Origin: Bradyrhizobium sp. 21
GTDB taxonomy: Bacteria; Pseudomonadota; Alphaproteobacteria; Rhizobiales; Xanthobacteraceae
Length of the DNA: 64,000 nt
Reading direction: 5' to 3'
NCBI RefSeq assembly: GCF_023073335.1
Contig: NZ_JADPJG010000012.1
Span: 96,356-160,355, forward strand
In this document: one piece after another, positions 43,391-53,226 of the stretch
Layout of the letters: the number at the start of each line of letters is the position of its first letter
Numbering within the stretch: position 1 is the stretch's first letter
Position numbers and translations under genes: made by a program
Notes under the pieces: generated by a model
What the model was told of the DNA's origin: nothing
Database searches by the model: none
The model's input: only the letters and a program-made list of their open reading frames with translations

Positions 43391-44182
43391 CTAGTCCAAC
43401 CCTTGTGCGGCTGGCATCTCTTGCGTCGGAAGGATCGTCGGCGCGGCCTTAGCCTGACCTACCGTTGGGGCGGCGACAACTTGCGGCGCGGTGTCGGCCG
43501 GCTTGGGCTGGACGGCAGCCGTCTGCTGTGATGGCTGCGCTGGCTGAGGCTGCGCCGCCTGCGGCGTCGCAGGCTCGGCCGGCTTGGCGGCGACCCGCGC
43601 CTCGTGCGGGGGCGCGGCCTTCGGCAGCGGCACATTGCGGCTGGCGACATGCGGGATCGGCGCGGGCGGACGCGGCGGGCCGCCACGGACCATGGTCGGC
43701 GGCGGCAGCGCGCTTTGCGGGCGGTAAGGCGCAACCGCGGGCTGCTCGTAGGCCGGCGCCATGCCGTAGGCGTCGGCGGACGGCATGAAGCGCAAAATTC
43801 TCCCGTCGCGGGCGTCGATCACGAGCCGGCCGTCTTCGCCGCGGCGGTCGATCACCGCGATGGTGTAGACGCTGCCGCGCAGGCGCGGGATGCCGAGCGG
43901 CGAGAAGCCGTTTTCGCGCAGCACCGCATAGACCTCGGTTGACGGCAGCAGTGCCGGCGCAGGGCCACGCTCTTCGTAGCCATAGCCGTAGCCATAAGGG
44001 GAGCCTTGGCCGTAACGCGGCGGCGGTGGAGGCGAGGCATCCGATGGACCATAGGGTCCGCCGAAATCCGACACCGCGATAGCGGTCCCGCTCCTGATAC
44101 CATTCGCTGGAACTTGCGCCTGCGCCGCGGTTGCAGCCAGCGCCAGCGTGGCAGCGGCCAAACATCCTGTGAAAAACTTCAT
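43391..44182 (-). CDS. Exported proline-rich protein with PepSY-like segment
   Basis: A 263-residue secreted protein. The signal peptide is MKFFTGCLAAATLALAATAAQAQ. A Gly/Tyr/Pro-rich stretch follows (YGQGSPYGYGYGYEE). The only folded-looking part, about 80-130, reads VYAVLRENGFSPLGIPRLRGSVYTIAVIDRRG then RLVIDARDGRILRF, a PepSY-like arrangement common in Bradyrhizobium exported proteins. The C-terminal half is Pro/Ala-rich and disordered. It is probably periplasmic; the function is unknown. Confidence 0.8.
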   Translation of the reverse strand: MKFFTGCLAAATLALAATAAQAQVPANGIRSGTAIAVSDFGGPYGPSDASPPPPPRYGQGSPYGYGYGYEERGPAPALLPSTEVYAVLRENGFSPLGIPRLRGSVYTIAVIDRRGEDGRLVIDARDGRILRFMPSADAYGMAPAYEQPAVAPYRPQSALPPPTMVRGGPPRPPAPIPHVASRNVPLPKAAPPHEARVAAKPAEPATPQAAQPQPAQPSQQTAAVQPKPADTAPQVVAAPTVGQAKAAPTILPTQEMPAAQGLD

Positions 44183-44685
44183 GGTCGACACGCTCCTGTC
44201 AGGCCCCGGATGGCTCGCGCTCTTTCGCTTCTTGCGGCGTGGCGCACCTTTCGAAGGGCCGATCCGAAGCATCATTGGGGATTTCGGCGGCGCGTGGGCC
44301 GGATCAGGGCGCGTTTGCTTCAAAATCGGGGCCGCGCAACTTTCGGAAAGCGATTGATTGACAGATCGGGAATCGGGACTTGCGCGCGCTTGTGTGATAG
44401 ACAAAAGTTTGGCAAGGTGATGGTTAGGACAGGTAGACTGTCTCAATTTTGCTTGCGGTTCCGGCATAGGGATTGCAACGAAAGTTGGTGCTTTCGAGCG
44501 CCAGGAAGGCAACAGGCAAAGCCGTTCTCGGGGACGAAGAACGCCTTGGTCTGAATTCTTGGCCTGAATTTAAGAAAATGCGGCTCGCAGCGGACGAGCG
44601 GTGACCCAGAGGCGGGTGCCGCGGAACGCCCAAGGTGCGCCGATGATAGCGGTGAGGCAGCTTGCCGCATGGAGAGGACAGAACC
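44183..44685. other. Intergenic regulatory region upstream of gltB
   Basis: About 500 bases without a supported gene, between the divergent exported-protein gene and gltB. It should hold both promoters. One small palindrome, GACAG-GTAGA-CTGTC (44428-44442), is followed by TCAATTTT. No known nitrogen-regulator site was recognised with confidence. Confidence 0.5.
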
Positions 44686-47600
44686 ATGAACGGGTCGCAA
44701 TTCGAGCGCGCAAACATCGTGGCAGAAGAACTGTCGGCGACGGTCGCCTCGAAAACGACCGATCCGATTCAGGAACACAATTCGCGTCCGCCGGCCGAAG
44801 GCCTCTACGATCCGAGCCTGGAAAAGGATTCCTGCGGCGTCGGCTTCATCGCCAACATCAAGGGCAAGAAGTCGCACGAGATCGTCGCCGACGCGCTCAG
44901 CATCCTCTGCAACCTCGAGCATCGCGGCGCAGTCGGCGCCGACCCGCGCGCCGGTGACGGCGCCGGCATCCTGGTGCAGATCCCGCACGCCTTCTTCAGC
45001 CGCAAGGCCAAAGAAAACGGCTTCGCGCTGCCTGCGCCCGGCGAATACGCCATCGGCGCGTTGTTCATGCCGCGCGACACCGCCTGGCGCAACGTCATCA
45101 AGAGCATCATTGCCGACCAGATCAAGGAAGAGGGCCTGACCCTGCTCGGCTGGCGCGACGTGCCGACCGACAATTCCTCGCTCGGCGTCACCGTGAAGCC
45201 GACCGAACCGGCCTGCATGCAGGTGTTCATCGGCCGCAACGGCACCGCCAAGACCGAGGACGAGTTCGAGCGTCGGCTCTACATCCTGCGCAAGTCGATC
45301 TCGCAGGCGATCTACCAGCGCCGCGACCGCGGCCTTGCGGGCTATTACCCCTGCTCGATGTCGTGCCGCACCGTGATCTACAAGGGCATGTTCCTCGCCG
45401 ACCAGCTCGGCAAGTACTATCCCGATCTGCACGAGGCGGACTTCGAGAGCGCGCTGGCGCTGGTGCATCAGCGCTTCTCCACCAACACCTTCCCGGCCTG
45501 GTCGCTGGCGCATCCCTACCGCATGATCGCGCATAACGGCGAGATCAACACGTTGCGCGGCAACGTCAACTGGATGGCGGCGCGCCAGGCGTCCGTGAGC
45601 TCGGACCTCTACGGCAAGGACATCAACCGGCTCTGGCCGATCTCCTATGAAGGTCAGTCGGACACCGCCTGCTTCGACAACGCGCTCGAATTCCTGGTGC
45701 AGGGCGGCTACTCGCTGCCGCACGCCGTCATGATGATGATTCCGGAGGCGTGGGCCGGCAATCCGCTGATGGATGAGACCCGCCGCGCCTTCTACGAATA
45801 TCATGCAGCCCTGATGGAGCCGTGGGACGGCCCCGCCGCGATCGCCTTCACCGACGGCCGCCAAATCGGCGCCACGCTCGACCGCAACGGCCTGCGGCCC
45901 GCGCGCTATCTCGTGACCAGGGACGACCGCATCGTGATGGCGTCCGAGATGGGCGTGCTGACGATCCCGGAAGACCAGATCATCACCAAGTGGCGGCTCC
46001 AGCCCGGCAAGATGCTGCTGGTCGACCTCGAACAGGGCCGCCTGATTCCCGACGACGAGATCAAGGCCGAGCTCGCCAGGAGCCATCCCTACAAGCAGTG
46101 GCTGGAGCGGACCCAGATCGTGCTGGAAGAGCTGCCGAAGGTGCCGACCACCGGCGTGCGCTCCAATTTGTCGCTGCTCGATCGCCAGCAGGCGTTCGGC
46201 TACAGCCAGGAAGACATCTCGATCCTGATGACGCCGATGGCCTCCATTGGCGAGGAAGCCGCGGGCTCGATGGGCAACGACACGCCGATCTCGGCGCTGT
46301 CGGACAAGGCCAAGCCGCTGTTCACCTATTTCAAGCAGAATTTTGCGCAGGTCACCAACCCGCCGATCGACCCGATCCGCGAGGAATTGGTGATGAGCCT
46401 GGTCTCGATCATCGGACCGCGGCCGAACCTGTTCGACCTGCAAGGCCTCGCCACCACCAAGCGTCTCGAAGCGCGCCAGCCGATCCTGACCGATGCGGAC
46501 CTCGAAAAGATCCGCTCGATCTCGGACGTCGCTGAATCGCACTTCAAGTCGCGCACGCTGGACACCACCTTCCACGCCGGCCTCGGCGCGGCCGGCATGG
46601 ACCAGGTGCTCGACGAGCTCTGCGCGCGCGCCGAGAGCGCAGTGCGTGAAGGCGTCAACATCATCATCCTGTCCGACCGCATGGTCGGTACCGACCGCGT
46701 GCCGATCCCGTCGCTGCTGGCTTGTGCGTCCGTGCATCATCATCTGATCCGCACGGGGCTGCGCACCTCGGTCGGCCTCGTCGTCGAATCCGGCGAGCCG
46801 CGCGAAGTGCATCACTTCGCGTGCCTTGCGGGCTACGGCGCGGAAGCGATCAATCCGTATCTGGCGTTCGAAACCATCATCGCGATGAAGGACCGCCTGC
46901 CCGGCTCGCTCGACGACTACGAGATCGTCAAGCGCTACATCAAGTCGATCGGCAAGGGCCTGCTGAAGGTGATGTCCAAGATGGGCATCTCGACCTACCA
47001 GTCCTATTGCGGCGCGCAGATCTTTGACGCCATCGGCCTGAAGGCGGAGTTCGTCGGAAAGTTCTTCGCCGGCACGCACACCCGCGTCGAGGGCGTCGGT
47101 CTCGCCGAGATCGCGGAAGAGGCCGTGCGCCGCCATGCCGACGCGTTCGGCGATGCGCTGGTCTACAAGACCGCGCTCGACGTCGGCGGCGAATATGCCT
47201 ACCGCAGCCGTGGCGAGGACCATGCATGGACCGCCGAGTCGGTGGGGCTGCTCCAGCACGCCGCGCGCGGCAATTCGCTGGACCGCTACCGCGCCTTCGC
47301 AAAAATCCTCAACGAGCAGTCGGAGCGTCTGTTGACGCTGCGCGGCCTGTTCCGGATCAAGAACGCGGACGAAGAGAAGCGCAAGCCTATCGCCCTCGAC
47401 CAGGTCGAGTCGGCCAAGGACATTGTCAAGCGTTTCGCCACGGGCGCGATGAGCTTCGGCTCGATCTCGCGCGAGGCGCACACCACGCTCGCGATCGCCA
47501 TGAACCGGATCGGCGGCAAGTCGAACACCGGCGAAGGCGGCGAGGAATCCGACCGCTTCAAGCCGATGCCGAACGGCGACAGCATGCGTTCGGCGATCAA

Positions 47601-49419
47601 GCAGGTCGCCTCGGGCCGCTTCGGCGTCACCACGGAGTATCTCGTCAACTCCGACATGATGCAGATCAAGATGGCGCAGGGTGCCAAGCCCGGCGAAGGC
47701 GGTCAGCTGCCCGGCCACAAGGTCGACGCGACCATCGCCAAGGTTCGTCACTCGACGCCCGGTGTCGGCCTGATCTCGCCGCCGCCACACCACGACATCT
47801 ACTCGATCGAGGATCTGGCGCAGCTCATCTACGACCTCAAGAACGTCAACCCGGACGGCGCGGTCTCGGTCAAGCTCGTCTCGGAGATCGGCGTCGGCAC
47901 CGTGGCCGCGGGCGTCGCCAAGGCACGCGCGGACCATGTCACCATTGCGGGCTTCGAGGGCGGCACTGGCGCATCGCCGCTGACCTCGATCAAGCATGCC
48001 GGCTCGCCCTGGGAAATCGGCCTTGCCGAGACGCACCAGACGCTGGTGCGCGAGCGGCTACGCAGCCGCATCGTGGTCCAGGTCGACGGCGGCTTCCGCA
48101 CCGGCCGGGACGTCGTGATCGGCGCGCTTCTCGGCGCCGACGAGTTCGGCTTCGCCACCGCGCCGCTGATCGCGGCAGGCTGCATCATGATGCGCAAGTG
48201 CCATCTCAACACCTGCCCGGTCGGCGTCGCGACCCAGGACCCGATCCTGCGCAAGCGCTTTACCGGCCAGCCCGAACACGTGATCAACTACTTCTTCTTC
48301 GTTGCGGAAGAAGTCCGCGAGATCATGGCGAGCCTCGGCTTCCGCACCTTCAACGAGATGATCGGCCAGGTGCAGCTGCTCGACCAGACCAAGCTGGTCG
48401 CGCATTGGAAGGCCAAGGGCCTCGACTTCTCGAAGCTGTTCGTCAAGCAGAAGGAAGAGAAGGGCCAGAAGATCTATCACTCCGAGCGCCAGAACCATCA
48501 TCTGGAAGCCGTGCTCGACCGCATGCTGATCGAGAAGGCGAGGCCTGCGCTCGACCGCGGCGCGCCGGTGAAGATCGAGGCCACGATCAACAGCACCAAC
48601 CGCTCTGCGGGCGCGATGCTGTCGGGCGCGATCGCCAAGATCTACGGCCATGCCGGCCTGCCGCAAGACACCATCCATGTCAGCCTCAAGGGCACCGCCG
48701 GCCAGGCATTCGGCGCGTGGCTTGCCAACGGCGTCACCTTCGAGCTCGAGGGTGAAGGCAATGACTATGTCGGCAAGGGCCTGTCGGGCGGCAAGATCAT
48801 CGTCAAGCCGCCGGCCAACAGCGGCATCGTGCCGGAAGAGAGCATCATCGTCGGCAACACCGTGATGTACGGCGCGATCCAGGGCGAGTGCTACTTCCGC
48901 GGCATCGCCGGCGAGCGTTTTGCCGTGCGCAATTCCGGCGCCGTGGCGGTGGTCGAGGGCGCTGGCGATCATTGCTGCGAATACATGACCGGCGGCATCG
49001 TGGTCGTGCTCGGCAAGACCGGACGCAACTTCGCGGCCGGCATGTCCGGCGGCATCGCCTACGTGCTGGACGAGACCGGCGACTTCGAAAGGCTGTGCAA
49101 CATGGCGATGGTCGAACTCGAGCCGGTGCTGTCGGAAGAGCTGATCAACGCAGGCACCTATCACCACTCGGGTGACCTCGAGGCGCACGGCCGGGTCGAC
49201 GTGTTCAAGAACCTGCTTTCGTCCGACGTCGAGCGGCTGCACGTCCTGATCACGCGCCATGCGAAGGCGACCGGCTCCAAGCGCGCCGCCGACATCCTCG
49301 CCAACTGGAAGGAATGGCTGCCCAAATTCCGCAAGGTGATGCCGGTCGAGTACCGGCGTGCGCTGCGCGAAATGGTCGCCAACGCGGACGCCGAGCCGAA
49401 AATCGCGATCGGGGCGTAG
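44686..49419 (+). CDS. gltB: Glutamate synthase (NADPH) large subunit
   Basis: A 1577-residue GOGAT alpha chain, full length. A 49-residue propeptide precedes the class II glutaminase nucleophile Cys50 (KDSCGVGFI). The central domain links to the FMN-binding synthase barrel ([37 protein letters not shown]). The 3Fe-4S ligands are Cys1166, Cys1172 and Cys1177 ([15 protein letters not shown]). The C-terminal GXGXG beta-helix domain has [24 protein letters not shown]. It converts glutamine plus 2-oxoglutarate to two glutamates, with electrons from GltD. GGAGAGG precedes the ATG. Confidence 0.98.
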   Translation: MNGSQFERANIVAEELSATVASKTTDPIQEHNSRPPAEGLYDPSLEKDSCGVGFIANIKGKKSHEIVADALSILCNLEHRGAVGADPRAGDGAGILVQIPHAFFSRKAKENGFALPAPGEYAIGALFMPRDTAWRNVIKSIIADQIKEEGLTLLGWRDVPTDNSSLGVTVKPTEPACMQVFIGRNGTAKTEDEFERRLYILRKSISQAIYQRRDRGLAGYYPCSMSCRTVIYKGMFLADQLGKYYPDLHEADFESALALVHQRFSTNTFPAWSLAHPYRMIAHNGEINTLRGNVNWMAARQASVSSDLYGKDINRLWPISYEGQSDTACFDNALEFLVQGGYSLPHAVMMMIPEAWAGNPLMDETRRAFYEYHAALMEPWDGPAAIAFTDGRQIGATLDRNGLRPARYLVTRDDRIVMASEMGVLTIPEDQIITKWRLQPGKMLLVDLEQGRLIPDDEIKAELARSHPYKQWLERTQIVLEELPKVPTTGVRSNLSLLDRQQAFGYSQEDISILMTPMASIGEEAAGSMGNDTPISALSDKAKPLFTYFKQNFAQVTNPPIDPIREELVMSLVSIIGPRPNLFDLQGLATTKRLEARQPILTDADLEKIRSISDVAESHFKSRTLDTTFHAGLGAAGMDQVLDELCARAESAVREGVNIIILSDRMVGTDRVPIPSLLACASVHHHLIRTGLRTSVGLVVESGEPREVHHFACLAGYGAEAINPYLAFETIIAMKDRLPGSLDDYEIVKRYIKSIGKGLLKVMSKMGISTYQSYCGAQIFDAIGLKAEFVGKFFAGTHTRVEGVGLAEIAEEAVRRHADAFGDALVYKTALDVGGEYAYRSRGEDHAWTAESVGLLQHAARGNSLDRYRAFAKILNEQSERLLTLRGLFRIKNADEEKRKPIALDQVESAKDIVKRFATGAMSFGSISREAHTTLAIAMNRIGGKSNTGEGGEESDRFKPMPNGDSMRSAIKQVASGRFGVTTEYLVNSDMMQIKMAQGAKPGEGGQLPGHKVDATIAKVRHSTPGVGLISPPPHHDIYSIEDLAQLIYDLKNVNPDGAVSVKLVSEIGVGTVAAGVAKARADHVTIAGFEGGTGASPLTSIKHAGSPWEIGLAETHQTLVRERLRSRIVVQVDGGFRTGRDVVIGALLGADEFGFATAPLIAAGCIMMRKCHLNTCPVGVATQDPILRKRFTGQPEHVINYFFFVAEEVREIMASLGFRTFNEMIGQVQLLDQTKLVAHWKAKGLDFSKLFVKQKEEKGQKIYHSERQNHHLEAVLDRMLIEKARPALDRGAPVKIEATINSTNRSAGAMLSGAIAKIYGHAGLPQDTIHVSLKGTAGQAFGAWLANGVTFELEGEGNDYVGKGLSGGKIIVKPPANSGIVPEESIIVGNTVMYGAIQGECYFRGIAGERFAVRNSGAVAVVEGAGDHCCEYMTGGIVVVLGKTGRNFAAGMSGGIAYVLDETGDFERLCNMAMVELEPVLSEELINAGTYHHSGDLEAHGRVDVFKNLLSSDVERLHVLITRHAKATGSKRAADILANWKEWLPKFRKVMPVEYRRALREMVANADAEPKIAIGA

Positions 49420-49428
49420 ATAAGAAAG

Positions 49429-49532
49429 CCTCATGGTGAGGAGCGCGAAGCGCGTCTCGAACCATGAAAACCACCAGCGGGGCCTTCATCCTTCGAGACG
49501 CGGCGCCAAGCGCGCCGCTCCTCAGGATGAGG
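49429..49532. repeat. Dispersed inverted repeat, CCTCATGGTGAGGAGCGC type
   Basis: Left arm CCTCATGGTGAGGAGCGCGA, then GCGCGTCTCGAA; right arm TTCGAGACGCGGCG, then GCTCCTCAGGATGAGG. It sits in the 159-base gap between gltB and gltD. A second copy is at 56239-56344. This is a common Bradyrhizobium intergenic palindrome; here it lies within an operon, so it may affect relative expression of gltB and gltD. Confidence 0.85.
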
Positions 49533-49578
49533 GGAGAGAGAAACAGAACGAATTTAAGCGGCAGGGACTTCGGGTTTA

Positions 49579-51030
49579 ATGGGCAAGATCACGGGTTTTC
49601 TCGAAATCGAACGGCACGACCGCAAGTACACCCCGGTCGCCGAGCGCGTGAAGCATTTTGGCGAGTTCGTCGTTCCCCTCTCCGAGAAGGAAACGCGCGA
49701 CCAGGCCGCGCGCTGCATGAACTGCGGCATTCCCTATTGCCACGGCACCGGCTCGGTCGCGCCCGGCACGCCCGGCTGCCCGGTCAACAACCAGATCCCC
49801 GACTTCAACGACCTCGTCTATCAGGGCAACTGGGAAGAGGCCTCGCGCAATCTGCATTCGACCAACAATTTCCCGGAGTTCACGGGACGCATCTGCCCGG
49901 CGCCGTGCGAGGCGTCCTGCACGCTCAACATCGACGACAACCCCGTCACCATCAAGACCATCGAATGCGCGATCGTCGACCGCGCCTGGGACAATGGCTG
50001 GCTGAAGCCTGAGGTCGCGTCCGTCAAGACGGGCAAGAAGGTCGCTGTGGTCGGCTCGGGTCCGGCCGGCATGGCCTGCGCGCAGCAACTCGCGCGCGCC
50101 GGCCACGACGTGCATCTGTTCGAGAAGTTCGCCAAGGCCGGCGGACTGCTGCGTTACGGCATTCCCGACTTCAAGATGGAAAAGAACGTCATCGACCGCC
50201 GCGTCACGCAGATGGAAGGCGAAGGCGTCACCTTCCACTACAACAGCCATGTCGGCGCTGACGGCAATGTCGATCCGCGCGAGATGCTCAACGAGTACGA
50301 CGCCGTGGCCCTGACCGGCGGCGCGGAAGCCCCGCGCGACCTGCCGATCCCCGGCCGCGATCTCCAAGGCATCCACTACGCGATGGATTTCCTGCCGCAG
50401 CAGAATCGCCGCATCTCCGAGGAGCCGCTCGGCGGCGTCACGGAGATTTTGGCCGGCGGCAAGCATGTCGTCGTCATCGGCGGCGGCGACACCGGCTCCG
50501 ACTGCATCGGCACCTCGCTGCGCCAGGGCGCGCTCTCGGTGACCCAGATCGAGATCATGCCGGCCCCGCCCGAGCACGAGAACAAGGGCCTGACCTGGCC
50601 GAACTGGCCGCTGAAGATGCGCACCTCCTCCAGCCAGGCCGAAGGCGCGATCCGCGAATTCGCGGTGCTGACGCAGAAGTTTTCCGGCGAGAACGGCCAA
50701 GTCAAGAAGCTGCACTGCGTCCGCGTCGACGACAAGTTCAAGCCGATCGCCGGCACCGAGTTCGAGCTCGACGCCGACCTGGTCTTGCTCGCCATGGGCT
50801 TCGTCCATCCCGTGCACGAGGGCTTGCTCAAGCTGCTCTCGGTCGACCTCGACCCTCGCGGCAACGTCAAGGCCAATACGCTGGACTACCAGACCTCGCG
50901 CCCGAACGTGTTTACCGCCGGCGACATGCGGCGGGGACAGTCGCTGGTGGTCTGGGCCATCCGCGAAGGGCGGCTGTGCGCAAGGTCGATCGACACGTTC
51001 TTGATGGGGAAGACGGATCTGCCGCGGTAG
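49579..51030 (+). CDS. gltD: Glutamate synthase (NADPH) small subunit
   Basis: A 483-residue GOGAT beta chain. The N-terminal 4Fe-4S domain has Cys46, Cys49, Cys54 and Cys67 ([10 protein letters not shown]...GCPVN) and a second set in [12 protein letters not shown]. The FAD motif [22 protein letters not shown], the [13 protein letters not shown] block and the NADPH motif [14 protein letters not shown] follow, ending [17 protein letters not shown]. It passes electrons from NADPH to GltB. It lies 159 bases after gltB with a palindromic repeat between, still one operon by orientation. The start is fixed by the conserved [12 protein letters not shown]. Confidence 0.97.
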   Translation: MGKITGFLEIERHDRKYTPVAERVKHFGEFVVPLSEKETRDQAARCMNCGIPYCHGTGSVAPGTPGCPVNNQIPDFNDLVYQGNWEEASRNLHSTNNFPEFTGRICPAPCEASCTLNIDDNPVTIKTIECAIVDRAWDNGWLKPEVASVKTGKKVAVVGSGPAGMACAQQLARAGHDVHLFEKFAKAGGLLRYGIPDFKMEKNVIDRRVTQMEGEGVTFHYNSHVGADGNVDPREMLNEYDAVALTGGAEAPRDLPIPGRDLQGIHYAMDFLPQQNRRISEEPLGGVTEILAGGKHVVVIGGGDTGSDCIGTSLRQGALSVTQIEIMPAPPEHENKGLTWPNWPLKMRTSSSQAEGAIREFAVLTQKFSGENGQVKKLHCVRVDDKFKPIAGTEFELDADLVLLAMGFVHPVHEGLLKLLSVDLDPRGNVKANTLDYQTSRPNVFTAGDMRRGQSLVVWAIREGRLCARSIDTFLMGKTDLPR

Positions 51031-51137
51031 CTGCTCGGCTCTGCTGTCAGTCTTACGATCTGTCATTGTCCGGGAATGCGGGCGATCCGGCGCGAACGCT
51101 CGCAGGTGCTTCGACGGCGTCCAGATTCTGGCGATCT

Positions 51138-53063
51138 CTATTTCATACCTTTTACATCTGCAGCGAGCTTAACGAGGTAAGTGTAGTACAGCTCACGAAT
51201 ATCTCGCGCGCTGAGTTCATCCCAAACCGCCTTTTTGATACGCTGAATTTCCTTCTCGCGGATATCTTTCCCTACGTTTCCCGCTCTAAGCCACTCGCCT
51301 ATGGCATAAAGCGATCCCTGCGGGCCGCCCCATTTCTGGTCGTCAAAGTCGGTAATCCCTAGTCGATCGCGAGCGTCTTGCAAGCCCGGCTTGAACGCAG
51401 CGATCTCTAGAAAATCTTCGCTCGTTACGATGCCGATCGCCTGCTCGGCATCCAAGACCTCGTCGTATCGCTTCCAGAGGCCATATCCACGGCTCTCAAC
51501 GTGGTCTCGCTGCCTTTCCCGGGCTGGACCATCGCCATCACTGATGATCAAGCAGTAGCGATTTGCCAACTCCATCATCGGGGTAATATTTCTGATATCC
51601 TTGACGCCTTTTGCATGACAGACGCCGACTTCTGCTAGAATCCTCGCTGCCGAGACCGCAGATTTAGGCATCCGCGTTATCGCGACCTGAAATAGATGCT
51701 TGTCGCGCCAGCCCTCGAAGACCAAATTTTTCTTCCGAAGACTTTCAAAAATGGAGTAGCCAACTGCGTTGAATAGAACCTCTTCATCTACGACGTTCGA
51801 TTCATTCGCCTCTGAAAGCCGGGTCTTCTCGTGCTGTTTAGTTACGATTATGTGGCGACCCACATTCTCTCGATCGATCATAAAGATTGAGTGAGTGCTG
51901 TACACCACCGTATTTGTCTTCGATATTTCTATTAGCTCATCGCGAAGAAACCGCGCTCCTGATGGATGCAAGCTAATGTCAGGCTCATCAATAAGCAGGA
52001 CCGTATCCGATAGATCACCGCTCTTCACCTTTGCAGAAATAAGCAGGAGAAAGCTTACAAACCTCTTGAAACCGTCACTTCTCTTCGCGAAGTCAAACCG
52101 GTTTTTCTCCCGCACGCCAGCGATCAATTCAGCTCCATCTGGGACCAATTCGAATTCAATCGACTTGTGTTCTTTCCAGACACTCCGAAAGTGCGCAGTA
52201 GTCTTGCTCGCAATGTTAGAAAAGAAATTGTGGAGCGTGTTTCGCGATCCTGCTCGGGCCTTAGCAACCGCCTCGGGTATGTCATCTATGTCCGCAAGTG
52301 CGAACATATTCATGAGGGGCAGGCAGGAAGTGGGGTCGGCGATAAATCCGTCAAGATTGATGGAGCCGGGCAAAAGGTTCTGTTCAGTATATTGCCAAAA
52401 CAGCACCTCAGGAAGATTTGCTTTGATCTGACTAGCTAGAGCTCCTCCTACAAGAGATTCAAGGTCACCGATATCGGCAGGCTCGAGCCACTCAACCGCC
52501 TGCGGACAATCGGCAGCTCTAAGGAGCCGCAAGTTCTTTAACCGGACTTTCGTCCCATCTCTTCGTGTAACGTAATGGTCATCGGGACTGGCCTTAGAAG
52601 GGCGACTCCATCCCTCTGCTAATGCGAATTCACTTCCGATCGTCCAATATTTTGAGTTTTTTTCCTCGTTCAGCAAGTCAGCTTCATAGAGGCCCGTACT
52701 TCTTGATTGAACAAAGGCATTCAGAGAAAGCGGCTTGCCCTTAAAAGTAGCGATCGCACCACGGGTCAAATTGGTAGCAAAGATAGAGTTTGAAACGATC
52801 CCGATGAGCTTTTCAACTTCTTCTTTCTCCAATGCAAAACAGAATCTAACAAAAGATTCTTCGATCGGACCTTCTCCTGGCGCGGGCTCTCGAACGTCAT
52901 CTGACTTTGAAGGAGTAAAATCCCCAAGTGACGAAATGGCGCGCAGGATATTGGATTTACCAGACTCGTTTATACCTACAAGGATTCGGCAACTAGGAGT
53001 CAGCTCTAAATCTACACTCTGAATAGAACGAAAATTTTTAATCTGAACTTTCTCAAGTCTCAT
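51138..53063 (-). CDS. OLD-family ATP-dependent endonuclease (AAA ATPase plus Toprim)
   Basis: A 641-residue protein of the OLD/GajA-like group. The ABC/SMC-type ATPase has Walker A VGINESGKSNIL (Lys36, Ser37), signature SDGFKRFVSF (329-338), Walker B TVLLIDEPDISLHP (Asp359, Glu360) and the H-switch His391 (YSTHSIF). The Toprim nuclease follows with Glu450 (NLVFEGWRDK) and Asp509/Asp511 (IISDGDGP). No UvrD-like helicase (GajB) lies beside it, so it is a stand-alone (class 1) form. The gene is clearly AT-richer than its neighbours with different codon use, a sign of transfer. A phage-defence role is plausible but inferred. The start follows GGAGAGG. Confidence 0.88.
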   Translation of the reverse strand: MRLEKVQIKNFRSIQSVDLELTPSCRILVGINESGKSNILRAISSLGDFTPSKSDDVREPAPGEGPIEESFVRFCFALEKEEVEKLIGIVSNSIFATNLTRGAIATFKGKPLSLNAFVQSRSTGLYEADLLNEEKNSKYWTIGSEFALAEGWSRPSKASPDDHYVTRRDGTKVRLKNLRLLRAADCPQAVEWLEPADIGDLESLVGGALASQIKANLPEVLFWQYTEQNLLPGSINLDGFIADPTSCLPLMNMFALADIDDIPEAVAKARAGSRNTLHNFFSNIASKTTAHFRSVWKEHKSIEFELVPDGAELIAGVREKNRFDFAKRSDGFKRFVSFLLLISAKVKSGDLSDTVLLIDEPDISLHPSGARFLRDELIEISKTNTVVYSTHSIFMIDRENVGRHIIVTKQHEKTRLSEANESNVVDEEVLFNAVGYSIFESLRKKNLVFEGWRDKHLFQVAITRMPKSAVSAARILAEVGVCHAKGVKDIRNITPMMELANRYCLIISDGDGPARERQRDHVESRGYGLWKRYDEVLDAEQAIGIVTSEDFLEIAAFKPGLQDARDRLGITDFDDQKWGGPQGSLYAIGEWLRAGNVGKDIREKEIQRIKKAVWDELSARDIRELYYTYLVKLAADVKGMK

Positions 53064-53226
53064 ACCCTCTCCACACAAAGATAGGTCCGCAGCCTCGCAC
53101 TATGCTCGCCAAAGTAGCGGAAGTCTGCAATATAGGCCAGCTACTAGAAGCTTACTGATTGAGAGTATCTTCCTGCCTCGACACGAAATGCCGCACCGCA
53201 AAAGACCTGAGAGGAAGACGGCTACC

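Noticed and set aside
44428..44442. GACAG-GTAGA-CTGTC palindrome upstream of gltB as a regulator site
   Set aside because: Single short copy, no match I can assign to a known regulator; kept only as a note in the intergenic entry.
44443..48036. Very long open frame antisense to gltB
   Set aside because: It is a high-GC shadow of the gltB reading frame; the protein is Arg/Asp/Leu-rich with no domain, and gltB is certain.
51031..53226. Complete Gabija or other multi-gene defence system
   Set aside because: Only the OLD-type ATPase/nuclease is present; no helicase, methylase or toxin gene adjoins.
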